A DNA stretch of 64,000 bases from 14-2 sp963628035 (lineage in GTDB: Bacteria; Bacillota; Clostridia; Lachnospirales; Lachnospiraceae): positions 1-64,000 of the forward strand of contig CAVGED010000015.1 of NCBI GenBank assembly GCA_963628035.1. Reading direction: 5' to 3'. Below the pieces are notes generated by a model. That model had not been told where the DNA came from and did no database searches. It was given only the letters and a program-made list of their open reading frames with translations. Within the stretch, counting starts at the first letter, position 1. The number at the start of each line of letters is the position of its first letter. Shown piece after piece: positions 1 to 8,168 of this stretch. Both the position numbers and the translations under genes were made by a program.

Positions 1-43
1 GCTCTTTATTCGGGTATATTCTGTACATATACGCTTTTTCCAT
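1..43 (-). CDS. tnpB: TnpB-type IS200/IS605 protein, first 14 codons only (runs off the left edge)
   Basis: Only the N-terminus is in the window: the minus strand from 43 reads MEKAYMYRIYPNKE with an AGGTGG ribosome-binding site just upstream. The pattern KAYxYRIYPNKE is the usual opening of TnpB/OrfB proteins of the IS200/IS605 and IS607 groups, which are RNA-guided nucleases of transposon origin. The rest of the gene lies to the left. The call rests on 14 residues, so the family is likely but not proven, and nothing can be said about intactness. Confidence 0.7.
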   Translation of the reverse strand, partial: MEKAYMYRIYPNKE

Positions 44-72
44 CTACACCACCTCGCTTTTCCTTCTGATTC

Positions 73-103
73 ATTATAGGAATCTCTTCGAGAACCCTAT
101 AAT
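73..103. repeat. Hairpin upstream of tnpB, candidate IS605-type subterminal palindrome
   Basis: ATTATAGG (73-80) pairs perfectly with CCTATAAT (96-103). An inner TCTC/GAGA stem lies across an AA/AC internal loop, with a TTC apical loop. IS200/IS605 elements carry imperfect foldback hairpins close to their ends, and this one lies 30 bp upstream of the tnpB start. The exact element boundary could not be placed. Confidence 0.5.
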
Positions 104-154
104 CATGTATTTTAACGTATGCAAGTGCAAATGTACAGTATTTCTGCTAATTTT

Positions 155-211
155 CATATGTTTTTGTTCAACATATGTGTGGCCAATTCATCTCATGACT
201 TAAGTCACGAG
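155..211. other. Two palindromes in the 252-bp gap after the microcompartment operon
   Basis: CATATGTT (155-162) and AACATATG (170-177) form an 8-bp inverted repeat with a 7-nt spacer. TGACTTAAGTCA (196-207) is a perfect palindrome flanked by CTC and GAG. Neither is followed by a clear U-run on the minus strand, so neither is a textbook terminator. They could end the deoR transcript weakly or belong to the insertion-sequence end. Confidence 0.35.
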
Positions 212-252
212 TGTTCTCGGCTATTATCATAAAAAACAAACACTTTCTTTCT

Positions 253-1014
253 CTAACACTCCACGACTTGTACGCCGCAGTCTTCCATCCGCTCTCGCCA
301 TTCCTCGTCCATAACGTAATCCGTAACGATCACGTCCACCTCGGCAAAATCCGCGATCCGGGTAAATGAGATCCGGCCGAACTTGCGTCCATCCGTCGCT
401 ACGATCTTGGTGGTGGCAGAAGCCAACATCTGCTTCTTGATCCCCGCGTCCAGTTCATTGGAATCCGTAAAACCCTTGTGGAAATCCACACCCATACAGG
501 AGATAATCACCTTGTCCACGTGAAAGCCGTCCACCATGCGCTCCGCCTGATAGCCAACTAAGGACAATGTTCCTTCCCGCAGGGCGCCTCCGGTGGAGAG
601 TACCTTCCAGCCCTTCACGTCAGAGAGTTCCAGAATGATCTCAATGGAGTTAGTGATCACAGTGATATTCTTCTTACTGCGAATCTGCCTTGCCACAAAG
701 AGCGCCGTGGTGCTGGCGTCCATCATGATATGATCACCATCCTGGATCATGTCGGCGATCTTCTCTGCGATCCGCTTCTTGATCTCCACATTGGAACGCT
801 TACGCACCAGGTAAGGAAGCTCTTCTTTATCGTTTTCCTTAAGTACAGCGCCGCCGTAGGTGCGCTCTGCGAAGCCGTCGTTCTCGATCTTCTCCAGATC
901 CCGGCGGATCGTCTCCTCCGTTACCTCGTACTTCTTGCTGAGGTCGGCAACGATCACACGTCCCGCATCCTTCAGCTGCGCCAATATTTCATTCCGTCTT
1001 TCCTTTGCCAGCAT
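253..1014 (-). CDS. DeoR/GlpR-family transcriptional repressor, last gene of the microcompartment operon
   Basis: A 253-aa protein with an N-terminal DeoR winged helix-turn-helix (residues about 1-60, MLAKERRNEIL at the start) and a C-terminal DeoRC sugar-phosphate sensing domain of the isomerase-like fold. The ATG at 1014 is chosen over an upstream in-frame ATG at 1125 because AAGGAGAGG sits 8 bp before it and DeoR proteins normally begin MxxxxR. DeoR regulators usually respond to a phosphorylated sugar and repress a catabolic operon. Its place after the shell genes makes it the likely regulator of rhamnose/fucose use and of the microcompartment. The motif shared by promoters near 9560, 12955 and 27217 is a candidate operator (inference). 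Confidence 0.88.
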   Translation of the reverse strand: MLAKERRNEILAQLKDAGRVIVADLSKKYEVTEETIRRDLEKIENDGFAERTYGGAVLKENDKEELPYLVRKRSNVEIKKRIAEKIADMIQDGDHIMMDASTTALFVARQIRSKKNITVITNSIEIILELSDVKGWKVLSTGGALREGTLSLVGYQAERMVDGFHVDKVIISCMGVDFHKGFTDSNELDAGIKKQMLASATTKIVATDGRKFGRISFTRIADFAEVDVIVTDYVMDEEWRERMEDCGVQVVEC

Positions 1015-1106
1015 AGCCCTTACCTCTCCTTTATATAAAACGAGTGCCAGTCGCAAAACCGGCACCTTCGCGTCCGGACATATATGTCCATATAGCCTTT
1101 TGTCCT

Positions 1107-1655
1107 TTACAGAATCGTCGACCACAACTTCGGATCCGGACTTGCAATCACAGAGCTGTCCAGATACATGCCGTTTTTGCTGACTGCCGCTTCGGCTTTC
1201 TTGATGGCAGCGTCAACAGCCGCCACCTCACCGGTAAGGAATACATAGGACTTGCCGCACATCCCTCTTGCCACACGGATCTCGATGAGCTCCACCTCAG
1301 CAGTCTTCGCCGCCTCATCGGCTGCCACGAAGATCGCTGCCGCCGAGAAGGTCTCAAGCACTCCCAGCGCGTTGCGGTTATGAATCTGGGCTGTGCCGTA
1401 GACAGCAGGGAAGATCCCTTCGTGGGGATTGCCCAGGAGGAAGCTGTCGATCAACTGCTCTGGATATGCTTTTTTCGCCGCGTCAATGGATGCCCGCACC
1501 GCACTGATATCTCCGGTAAAAATAATGATATATTTGCCCGGACATACTGTCTGCGCCTCGATCACTTCCACGTCTGCCGTCTTGATCACCAGATCTGCCG
1601 CCAGAATACCCGTGGACACGGTCTTATATTCCACCATTCCGATTGCTTTTGCCAT
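1107..1655 (-). CDS. pduT: Tandem BMC-domain (BMC-T) shell protein, PduT-like
   Basis: A 182-aa protein with two consecutive BMC domains (about 3-88 and 96-180), giving a trimeric pseudohexameric shell tile. The segment TVCPGKYIIIFTGD matches the TICPGKF loop of PduT, whose Cys from three subunits binds a [4Fe-4S] cluster at the pore; the Cys is present here. PduT is thought to pass electrons across the shell, and the next upstream gene encodes the PduS-like electron carrier, which fits a coupled pair. The start has a GAGGAAAAGAGA ribosome-binding site, and the gap to the PduS-like gene is only 10 bp. No PduB-type trimer is present in the window, so this is the only tandem-domain tile. Confidence 0.9.
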   Translation of the reverse strand: MAKAIGMVEYKTVSTGILAADLVIKTADVEVIEAQTVCPGKYIIIFTGDISAVRASIDAAKKAYPEQLIDSFLLGNPHEGIFPAVYGTAQIHNRNALGVLETFSAAAIFVAADEAAKTAEVELIEIRVARGMCGKSYVFLTGEVAAVDAAIKKAEAAVSKNGMYLDSSVIASPDPKLWSTIL

Positions 1656-1665
1656 TCTCTTTTCC

Positions 1666-3000
1666 TCACTTTACTGCCTTGATTGTCACTGCTTTATCAT
1701 TCACATCAATAACGATACCGTCAATGGATGCGTGAACCGGAAGGCTTAAGGCCTTCTCCTTGGCCGCTCCTATCAACTGTCCTGCGCTTACGCGATCTCC
1801 AACCTTCACCATCGGTGTGGCCGGTGCGCCGATGTGCTGGCTCAGCTTCAGCTTCACCTGTTCTGCATGCACCGCCTGTTCATCCAGGGCAGCCGGAACA
1901 TCGTATTTGTTAAGTCCAAGCCTTGCCCGCAAACGCTTCAAGGGTACTCTGCGGTAATCGAAAGCCTTATCTACCGGGCGTACCTCTACATCCGTCGGCG
2001 GCTTGATCCCATTGGCACGAAGTCCGGCCTTATAGTTCTGGATCAGACTTCTGGGAGACAATCCCTGGCCGCAGGAATACATCTCACACAGTCCGCAGGA
2101 GCTGCAGAACATCGTATTCAAAAACGGTGCCACATCCTGTGTTGTTCCGGTTGAGGCTGCCCGCATAAAAGCATGCGGCTCGATGGGATGCCCCAAAAGA
2201 TACCGCGGACACAGATCCGTACACATCTGACATTGACAGCAGGCTGCCATTGCCCGTTTCAGGTTGATCTGGGCATTTCCCTGTTTCTTTAAGATCACCG
2301 GATGATCGGCTTCCAATACCAGGATGGCATTGGATGTCTTGGTGATCACATCCTGTGGGCTTACAATGGGTCCTGTCATAGGCCCGCCCATAATATAAGC
2401 CGGATTCTTGGCGGTCACACCTCCTGCCAGGCTGACCACCTCCTGCACAGTCATGCCGAGCGGGACGACTCTGGTACAGGGATTTTCTACTTCTCCGGTT
2501 ATGGTAATATATTTCTTCGTTACCGGCACATGTGCATTCAATGCCTGGTAAATGTTATAGACTGTCTCAACATTAAACACCGCCACTCCAACCTGGATGG
2601 GAATACTCCCCGGCGGCACCACCTTTCCGGTGGTCTCATGGATCAGAATCACCTCATCCCCGGCCGGATAGACCTCCGGCAGAAGCCCCAGTGAGACCCG
2701 TGGAAAAGAATCAATCTGTGCCTTCAGTGCTGTCACCGTATCCTTGTAGGCTTCCTTGACACCAACGATAACCTGATCCGCGCCTATCGTCTCCGCCATT
2801 AATTCCAGCGTGCTTAAGATCTCATAGGCATGGGCTGCCAACAACTGACGATGCAATCGAAGCAGCGGCTCACACTCCGCACAGTTCAGGATGATGGTTT
2901 TCGCCCTCGGATCCAGCTTCCCATAACTGGGGAAGCCAGCTCCCCCGGCTCCGGCCACTCCTGCATTTTTTACAATATCAACGAGTTCCGTAAATTCCAT
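1666..3000 (-). CDS. pduS: PduS-like RnfC-family flavin/Fe-S electron-transfer protein
   Basis: A 444-aa protein. The N-terminal GAGGAGFPSYGKL motif (about 17-29) is the NADH/FMN-binding signature of RnfC/PduS. Two ferredoxin-type clusters follow: Cys254/255, 257, 260, 264 and Cys299, 302, 305, 310. The C-terminal part resembles a SLBB/barrel-sandwich domain. PduS in Salmonella is a corrin reductase, but the dehydratase here is B12-independent. A role in NAD(H) recycling across the shell, or in feeding electrons to the activase, is more likely (inference). It sits between the vertex protein and PduT-like genes, with 6- and 10-bp gaps. Confidence 0.85.
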   Translation of the reverse strand: MEFTELVDIVKNAGVAGAGGAGFPSYGKLDPRAKTIILNCAECEPLLRLHRQLLAAHAYEILSTLELMAETIGADQVIVGVKEAYKDTVTALKAQIDSFPRVSLGLLPEVYPAGDEVILIHETTGKVVPPGSIPIQVGVAVFNVETVYNIYQALNAHVPVTKKYITITGEVENPCTRVVPLGMTVQEVVSLAGGVTAKNPAYIMGGPMTGPIVSPQDVITKTSNAILVLEADHPVILKKQGNAQINLKRAMAACCQCQMCTDLCPRYLLGHPIEPHAFMRAASTGTTQDVAPFLNTMFCSSCGLCEMYSCGQGLSPRSLIQNYKAGLRANGIKPPTDVEVRPVDKAFDYRRVPLKRLRARLGLNKYDVPAALDEQAVHAEQVKLKLSQHIGAPATPMVKVGDRVSAGQLIGAAKEKALSLPVHASIDGIVIDVNDKAVTIKAVK

Positions 3001-3006
3001 GATGCT

Positions 3007-3273
3007 CTACTCCAATTCTGTTCCGTTATCCACAATTCCAACGATAGCCGCGTCCACTGGTTCGGTCTCAATGCCGCAGCCGATGCGGGCGGCGCTTCCG
3101 GTTGCCACCAGAACGACCTCGCCGATTCCGGCTCCCACATTATCAATGGCCACAATGTTATTTCCAGAAGCCTTCATTGATTTGAGCGGCTCCACGATGA
3201 GAAACTTATTTCCCACCAGATTTTCATTTTTGCGTGTGGAAACAACACTTCCCACTACTGTTCCTATGATCAT
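3007..3273 (-). CDS. pduN: BMC vertex protein (BMC-P), EutN/CcmL/PduN family
   Basis: An 88-aa protein starting MIIGTVVGSVVSTRKN, the typical opening of pentameric vertex proteins that close the 12 corners of the shell. A nine-codon longer reading from 3300 exists, but the ATG at 3273 fits the family and has AAAAGGA upstream. The core contains the conserved GAGxGEVVLVATGSAAR stretch. It is the only BMC-P protein in the window. It lies between pduL (36 bp upstream) and the PduS-like gene. Confidence 0.92.
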   Translation of the reverse strand: MIIGTVVGSVVSTRKNENLVGNKFLIVEPLKSMKASGNNIVAIDNVGAGIGEVVLVATGSAARIGCGIETEPVDAAIVGIVDNGTELE

Positions 3274-3309
3274 ACTGTCAAATCCTTTTCTTCCTGACAA
3301 TGGAATGTG

Positions 3310-3963
3310 CTACCGGCTGCTGTTTATCACAACCGCGTCTCCGGTCTTAATATTGGAAGCATTTGCTTCGTCCGTGTCAATATGCATCTCCAGCGTAAAG
3401 CTGTCATCCACACGGATCAACACCTCATCGAAGGTAGTTCCTCTGGCATTTTTCGCCGTCACAGAAACTACATCCTTGTCCTTAAGGCCTGCTGCACGCG
3501 CATCCGCCGGAGACATATGGATATGCCTTCTGGCTACGATACAGCCTTCCTTCAAATAAATGGCTCCCTTGGGTCCCACCACTGCGATGGGTGCAGAGCC
3601 CTTGATATCTCCGGAATCACGAAGCGGTGCGCGAACACCCAGCTTCATGGCATCCGTCTGGGAGATCTCCACCTGTGAGGCCTTCCGTACCGGTCCTAGG
3701 ATCCGTACGTTTTCAATGGCCCGAAGCTTCGTTCCCACGATGGTGACCTGTTCATTCGAGGCAAACTGCCCGCCCATGAGATCCTTCTTCTTGGTAAGCT
3801 GATAGCCTGGTCCAAAAAGTGTCTCTACATCGGCCTGGGTCAGGTGAACGTGCCGTGCTGACACGCCCACCGGTACCAGAAAGCCTTCTTCTTTTGCATC
3901 ATCGCCCCGGAGCATTTCCATTACAAGCTTTGTTATCTGTTCAATGTTTCTCTCATCCACCAT
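3310..3963 (-). CDS. pduL: Phosphate propanoyltransferase PduL with N-terminal encapsulation peptide
   Basis: A 217-aa protein converting propionyl-CoA and phosphate to propionyl-phosphate and CoA inside the microcompartment, so that CoA is recycled for PduP. Two PduL beta-barrel domains are recognisable, with metal-binding histidines in SARHVHL (near 35) and RRHIHMSP (near 145). Residues 5-18 (RNIEQITKLVMEML) form an amphipathic helix like those on the other cargo proteins, followed by a short linker, which is the usual PduL targeting signal. ATP would come from a propionate kinase that is not in this window. Confidence 0.92.
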   Translation of the reverse strand: MVDERNIEQITKLVMEMLRGDDAKEEGFLVPVGVSARHVHLTQADVETLFGPGYQLTKKKDLMGGQFASNEQVTIVGTKLRAIENVRILGPVRKASQVEISQTDAMKLGVRAPLRDSGDIKGSAPIAVVGPKGAIYLKEGCIVARRHIHMSPADARAAGLKDKDVVSVTAKNARGTTFDEVLIRVDDSFTLEMHIDTDEANASNIKTGDAVVINSSR

Positions 3964-3998
3964 TGCATGCTCCTCATCTTAATTCCAACCGGCTAAGA

Positions 3999-4400
3999 TT
4001 ATTTCAGTGTGGGAAGGATCTTCTCCACATCGCCATGAGGCCTGGGAATTACATGGGTAGCTACCAGCTCGCCCAGCTTGGAGGCGTTGGCTGCGCCTGC
4101 TTCTACAGCGGACTTCACGGCTCCTACATCGCCGCGAACCATAACGGTTACCAGTCCGGATCCGATCTTCTCGGTTCCGATCAGAACTACGTTTGCGGCC
4201 TTAACCATGGCATCTGCTGCCTCGATGGCTGCTGTAAGACCTCTTGTTTCTACCATTCCTAATGCTTCCTGTGACATAATATGTACCTCCTTGTTTTTGG
4301 CTGGCGCATTCTCCGGCGCCGTCTGTTGTTTTGTTGCTGCCGCAGTCTTCGCTGCGGGCTGTTTCCTTGTTGTTGTTGCTTTCTTTTCGTTGTCTGGCAT
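3999..4400 (-). CDS. BMC-H hexameric shell protein, PduA/PduJ-like, with two plausible start codons
   Basis: From 4400 the product is 133 aa; from the internal ATG at 4277 it is a standard 92-aa BMC-H protein starting MSQEALGMVETRG. Both starts have ribosome-binding sites: AGGCGGTG 8 nt before 4400 and AAGGAGGTACATATT before 4277, the latter better. The 41-residue extension is low in complexity (Ala, Lys, Gln, Thr, Pro) and looks disordered. Making long and short forms from one gene is known for PduB/PduB'. The core is nearly identical to the shell gene at 4843-5121, indicating recent duplication. Confidence 0.9.
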   Translation of the reverse strand: MPDNEKKATTTRKQPAAKTAAATKQQTAPENAPAKNKEVHIMSQEALGMVETRGLTAAIEAADAMVKAANVVLIGTEKIGSGLVTVMVRGDVGAVKSAVEAGAANASKLGELVATHVIPRPHGDVEKILPTLK

Positions 4401-4433
4401 TTTATTTCACCGCCTGTTTTTTCTCTGCTGCAA

Positions 4434-4799
4434 TCAGACTTCACTGAAGGTCTTCTCGTCTAATGTCTCATCTTCCGCCTTCTTCTGCTCTGTCTGTTCC
4501 TTCACCGCCTGTTTCTTCTTCATGCGGCTTGCACTCAGCTCTACCATTTTGATGGTTTCTTCATGAGGTCTGGCGATCACTGCCTTGGTGACGGGCTTGT
4601 CGGACAGGCATCCGGCCGCTGCGGCTTCCACTGCCTCTGTCACGGCTGACACGCTTCCCTGCACGATGATGGTGACAAGACGTCCGCCCATTTTTCTCTC
4701 CCAGGTGACGAATTCCACATCTGCCGTTTTCACCATGGTATCCAGGGCATTCACTGCAGCTACCACACCGCTGACCTCAATAAATCCTAACGCGTTCAT
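4434..4799 (-). CDS. BMC-H shell protein with charged C-terminal extension
   Basis: A 121-aa protein. Residues 1-90 form a single BMC domain starting MNALGFIEVSGVVAAVNALD and ending with the VIARPHEE strand. About 30 further residues rich in Lys and Glu follow (MKKKQAVKEQTEQ, then an acidic tail). Such tails often point to the lumen or cytosol and bind partners, but no known motif is recognised. The start codon follows GGTAAAGGAGCGAGT. It sits between the two near-identical PduA-like genes, 33 bp before the next start. Confidence 0.88.
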   Translation of the reverse strand: MNALGFIEVSGVVAAVNALDTMVKTADVEFVTWERKMGGRLVTIIVQGSVSAVTEAVEAAAAGCLSDKPVTKAVIARPHEETIKMVELSASRMKKKQAVKEQTEQKKAEDETLDEKTFSEV

Positions 4800-4842
4800 A
4801 TACTCGCTCCTTTACCTGGCGCGTATTCCTTGCAGTCTCTGC

Positions 4843-5121
4843 TTATTTAAGAGTCGGCAGAATCTTCTCCACATCGCTGTGAGGTCTGGGAATTACATGA
4901 GTAGCTACCAGCTCGCCCAGTCTAGATGCGCTTGCGGAACCGCTCTCTACAGCTGCCTTCACGGCTCCTACATCGCCGCGAACCATAACGGTTACCAGTC
5001 CGGATCCGATCTTCTCGGTTCCAATCAATGTAACCTCAGCTGCCTTCACCATTGCATCCGCTGCCTCGATCGCTGCGGTCAGTCCTCTTGTTTCTACCAT
5101 TCCTAATGCTTCCTGTGCCAT
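4843..5121 (-). CDS. pduJ: BMC-H hexameric shell protein, PduA/PduJ-like
   Basis: A 92-aa single BMC-domain protein starting MAQEALGMVETRG. The ATG at 5121 has AAGGAGGATACAAAA directly upstream, so the 20-codon longer reading from 5181 is rejected. It differs from the core of the 3999-4400 protein at only a few positions, for example AEVTLIG for ANVVLIG and SGSASASR for AGAANASK. PduA/PduJ tiles make up most shell facets, and their central pore passes small polar substrates such as propanediol. Confidence 0.92.
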   Translation of the reverse strand: MAQEALGMVETRGLTAAIEAADAMVKAAEVTLIGTEKIGSGLVTVMVRGDVGAVKAAVESGSASASRLGELVATHVIPRPHSDVEKILPTLK

Positions 5122-5218
5122 TTTTGTATCCTCCTTGTTTGATACGGGTTTTTGTTTTATATGTTTATTTTTTATATACATTTACTTCGCAGTGCAGCTC
5201 GATTCCGCTTTGCTGCCA

Positions 5219-5536
5219 CTACACTTTATCTAATCCGTTCAGCTTGAACATCATCTCGGTATCCTCTGCCGGGCCGGCCATGATGTGCTTGCTGACTGTT
5301 CCGGTCAGGCTGTTTGCCGCCTGCTCTGCTGCTGCCACAGCCGCTGTCACATCCTCTACGCTTCCGCGGAACTTCACGCATACGATCAACGGAACCGGGA
5401 GAGCGTCCGCGTTGGCAGGCTTGTTACGGTCGAAGGGCTCCATAGTGACATTGGCTGCCTTACAGCCGGCATCCCCCGCCACAAAGGCGCATACCAGACC
5501 AAATACTTCAATGATTCCCACTGCCTGCTGTGCCAT
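5219..5536 (-). CDS. Divergent BMC-H shell protein with an internal loop insertion
   Basis: A 105-aa protein starting MAQQAVGIIEVFGLVCAFVAG. It has the BMC fold but carries a longer loop (about 36-47, DRNKPANADALP) between the second and third strands and two Cys residues near 16 and 25. It is clearly different from the two PduA-like tiles and may form a minor hexamer with a different pore. It lies 13 bp downstream of the alcohol dehydrogenase gene, and its own AGGTAGGAAATGGC-type start region is normal. The exact shell subclass cannot be set by eye. Confidence 0.85.
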   Translation of the reverse strand: MAQQAVGIIEVFGLVCAFVAGDAGCKAANVTMEPFDRNKPANADALPVPLIVCVKFRGSVEDVTAAVAAAEQAANSLTGTVSKHIMAGPAEDTEMMFKLNGLDKV

Positions 5537-5549
5537 TTCCTACCTCCGA

Positions 5550-6764
5550 TTACTCGTTGATGATCGCAATCTTAAGGCCCGCCATCGCCAGGTTGGTCTT
5601 GTGTGCTTCGTTGATCTGATCCAACGGGAAGGTATGAGTGATCAGCTTATCCATGGGCAACCCAATGGCCTTGGCACTCTTTAAGAAATCAAAGGTGGTG
5701 GCATAATCGCGCAGGGTATATACCCAGGAACCAACCGTTGTGATCTCTTTGGAGCAGATGTCAAAGTGCGGGTTGATGGTAGCATCTCCACCGTTGATGA
5801 AGAATCCAAGCTCACACAGTCCGCCGCCGTTGCGGATGAACTTGTAGATGTTGGAATGTGCTACAGGAGAACCGGTACACTGGAAGGCAAAGTCTGCCAG
5901 ATGTCCGCCGAATGCCGACTTAACAGCATCGGTCAGCTCCTCGATTCCCTTATGCTCCTTGAAGTTCACAGTAGCGGAAGCTCCCATCTCTCTCGCGAAA
6001 TCAAGACGCTTCTGCTCGCCGTCTACCGCTACGATGTTGACGATTCCCATGGTCTTTAAGATCGCGATGCAGATCAGACCGATGGGGCCGCATCCCTGAA
6101 CAGCCACCCGGCTGTTGAAGCGCAGGATTCCGGTGGTCTTCGCACGCTCTACTGCATGGATCAATACCGCGCAAGGCTCGATCAGGATTCTGGACTTCAG
6201 ATCCAGATCGCTGACGTTAAATACCGTGGAACCGCCCCGAATCACGATATAATCAGCAAACCATCCGTTCAGATGGATGTCATCGTCCGGCAGCAGGCCA
6301 TAGACATCAGCCGCGCCTACATTCTGTTTGTTCAAGTCATACATGGTGATCTCGGGATCATCCTGGAAGATCATGCAGGTAACGACCTTATCGCCCAGCT
6401 TCAGAGGCTTGCCTGCGCTGTCCTTCTTCACATTCTTTCCCATCTTCACGATCTCACCGGTTCCTTCATGTCCCAGCACTACAGGGATCAGTCCGAAGGG
6501 ATCACGCTTGAACTCGTGGGCATCTGTGCCGCATACGCCGCAGCCTTCCACCTTTACCAGGATATCATCATCGCCCAGCTCAGGAATCGGGAATTCCTTG
6601 ATGTCATAGTGCTCCAGCGCTGTCAGCATAGCTGCCCGGCTGGTCTTGGGGATCGTTCCGTTCTTCACGGCACCAGCAGTGCTTCCGGCCAGAGCGGATG
6701 GATCACGCATGCCATCCAGCACCTGTTTTACGATTGCTTCGATCTCTCTCTCATTCATTGCCAT
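5550..6764 (-). CDS. Zinc-dependent alcohol dehydrogenase with N-terminal encapsulation peptide
   Basis: A 404-aa medium-chain dehydrogenase. Residues 4-19 (NEREIEAIVKQVLDGM) are an amphipathic targeting helix, followed by a linker to about 45. The catalytic domain has GCGVCGTDAHEF and GHEGTGEI for the zinc site and GCGPIGL for the NAD(H) Rossmann fold. In this pathway it would reduce propanal to 1-propanol and regenerate NAD+ for PduP inside the shell; it could also act on lactaldehyde. AGGAGGAAATT precedes the ATG at 6764. Unlike the iron-type PduQ of Salmonella, this is a zinc-type enzyme. Confidence 0.9.
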   Translation of the reverse strand: MAMNEREIEAIVKQVLDGMRDPSALAGSTAGAVKNGTIPKTSRAAMLTALEHYDIKEFPIPELGDDDILVKVEGCGVCGTDAHEFKRDPFGLIPVVLGHEGTGEIVKMGKNVKKDSAGKPLKLGDKVVTCMIFQDDPEITMYDLNKQNVGAADVYGLLPDDDIHLNGWFADYIVIRGGSTVFNVSDLDLKSRILIEPCAVLIHAVERAKTTGILRFNSRVAVQGCGPIGLICIAILKTMGIVNIVAVDGEQKRLDFAREMGASATVNFKEHKGIEELTDAVKSAFGGHLADFAFQCTGSPVAHSNIYKFIRNGGGLCELGFFINGGDATINPHFDICSKEITTVGSWVYTLRDYATTFDFLKSAKAIGLPMDKLITHTFPLDQINEAHKTNLAMAGLKIAIINE

Positions 6765-6773
6765 AATTTCCTC

Positions 6774-8168
6774 CTATCTGATGCACAGGCTGTCTGACAT
6801 GACACAACGGCGCCTCTTGGTAAAGGTGCTGGCTGAGGTCAGGCCCTCGCCGGTACGGCTGGCGATGGTGAAGGTGCAGTAGCCCTCTCCGCCAAATCCC
6901 AGAGCCGCATAAGACGGTGCATTTTTTACAAAAATAGCGGTATCAATCGCTTTCCCGAACTTCGTCAGGTTATCAACATTCTTGGAGTGCATATGGGCGG
7001 AATGGCGGTTGCCATGCTCCAGCCATACTGCCTTCGCGATCCCGTCATCCACATCCTTGGCACGAACGATTCCCAGGATGGGCATCATCAGCTCGGTTGC
7101 GATCAGCGGGTGCTCCTTCTCTCCCTCAAAAATGATACAGCGGATGTCATCCGATACGGTAACACCAATCATTCCAAGAAGCGTCTTGGCGTCACGGCCA
7201 ACACATTTCCGGTTCAATGCTGTACCCTTGGTAAATACGGTGGCGATCAGCTTATCCTGTTCTTCCTTGGAAGCCATGTAGCAACCGCATTCCTCAAGCA
7301 TCCAGTGGATCAGTTCATCCGCTACGGAATCCACAACCACCACCTCTTTCTCTGCGATGCAGGGAAGGTTGTTGTCGAAGGTACAGCCGTTTACGATATC
7401 CATGGCTGCCTTGCGGATATCTGCAGTCTCGTCCACCAGTGCCGGCGGATTACCTGCTCCGGCTCCGATGCCACGCTTCCCGGAGGAAAGCACGGTGGTC
7501 ACAACGCCGGGGCCTCCGGTAGCTGCGATCAGATGGATGTCCGGATGCTTCATCATGATAGCGCTGGTCTCAATGGAAGGATGCTCCAGGGAAACCGCGA
7601 TGTTTACAGGGCCGCCAACCTCCATGGATGCACGGTTGACCATATCTACCGCGAAATTGGACACCTTCACAGCAGCCGGATGCGGACAGAACACGATGGT
7701 GTTTCCTCCTGCGATCATCCCGATACTGTTGCAGAGGATGGTCTCACTGGGATTGGTGCAGGGCGTGATAGCTCCGATCACCCCAAAGGGTCCCATCTCG
7801 ATCAAGGTAAGTCCCCGGTCACCAGACCAGGCGGTTGTTGTGATATCTTCTGTTCCCGGTGTCTTTTCAGCTACCAGGCGGTGCTTCAATATCTTGTGGC
7901 CGACATTGCCCATGCCGGTCTCCTCCACACCCATTTTTGCCAGAAGTTCTGCATTCTCCAGGGTTTTCTCGCGAATCTTGCTGATGATCTTCTCGCGGAA
8001 ATCCATAGGCATCTGCTGCATGATCTTCTGTGCGTCCTTTGCAGCTGCGATAGCTGTATTCATATCGTTAAAGATTCCAAGCTGTGCAGCGGGAGCCTGC
8101 TCCTGCTCGTTCAGCTTCTTCACTACTTCCGACACGATAAGCCGCAGTTCTGACTCATTTACTGCCAT
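6774..8168 (-). CDS. pduP: CoA-acylating propionaldehyde dehydrogenase PduP with encapsulation peptide
   Basis: A 464-aa aldehyde dehydrogenase that converts propanal, CoA and NAD+ to propionyl-CoA. Residues 5-20 (ESELRLIVSEVVKKLN) form the targeting helix. The catalytic Cys is Cys270 in CTFDNNLPCIAEKE, and GAGNPPALVDETADI precedes it as in the PduP/EutE family. The start overlaps the end of the GlcG-like gene by 10 bp (8159-8168), which suggests coupled translation. The substrate could also be lactaldehyde, but with propanediol dehydratase in the operon propanal is expected. Confidence 0.93.
   Translation of the reverse strand: MAVNESELRLIVSEVVKKLNEQEQAPAAQLGIFNDMNTAIAAAKDAQKIMQQMPMDFREKIISKIREKTLENAELLAKMGVEETGMGNVGHKILKHRLVAEKTPGTEDITTTAWSGDRGLTLIEMGPFGVIGAITPCTNPSETILCNSIGMIAGGNTIVFCPHPAAVKVSNFAVDMVNRASMEVGGPVNIAVSLEHPSIETSAIMMKHPDIHLIAATGGPGVVTTVLSSGKRGIGAGAGNPPALVDETADIRKAAMDIVNGCTFDNNLPCIAEKEVVVVDSVADELIHWMLEECGCYMASKEEQDKLIATVFTKGTALNRKCVGRDAKTLLGMIGVTVSDDIRCIIFEGEKEHPLIATELMMPILGIVRAKDVDDGIAKAVWLEHGNRHSAHMHSKNVDNLTKFGKAIDTAIFVKNAPSYAALGFGGEGYCTFTIASRTGEGLTSASTFTKRRRCVMSDSLCIR

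Noticed and set aside
155..211. Intrinsic terminator of the microcompartment operon
   Set aside because: The palindromes here lack a U-run on the minus strand, so they are listed only as palindromes.
1044..1682. Long plus-strand frames opposite the microcompartment, jetC, GH65 and beta-helix genes
   Set aside because: They are antisense shadows without start signals or recognisable domains, typical of high-quality coding on the other strand.
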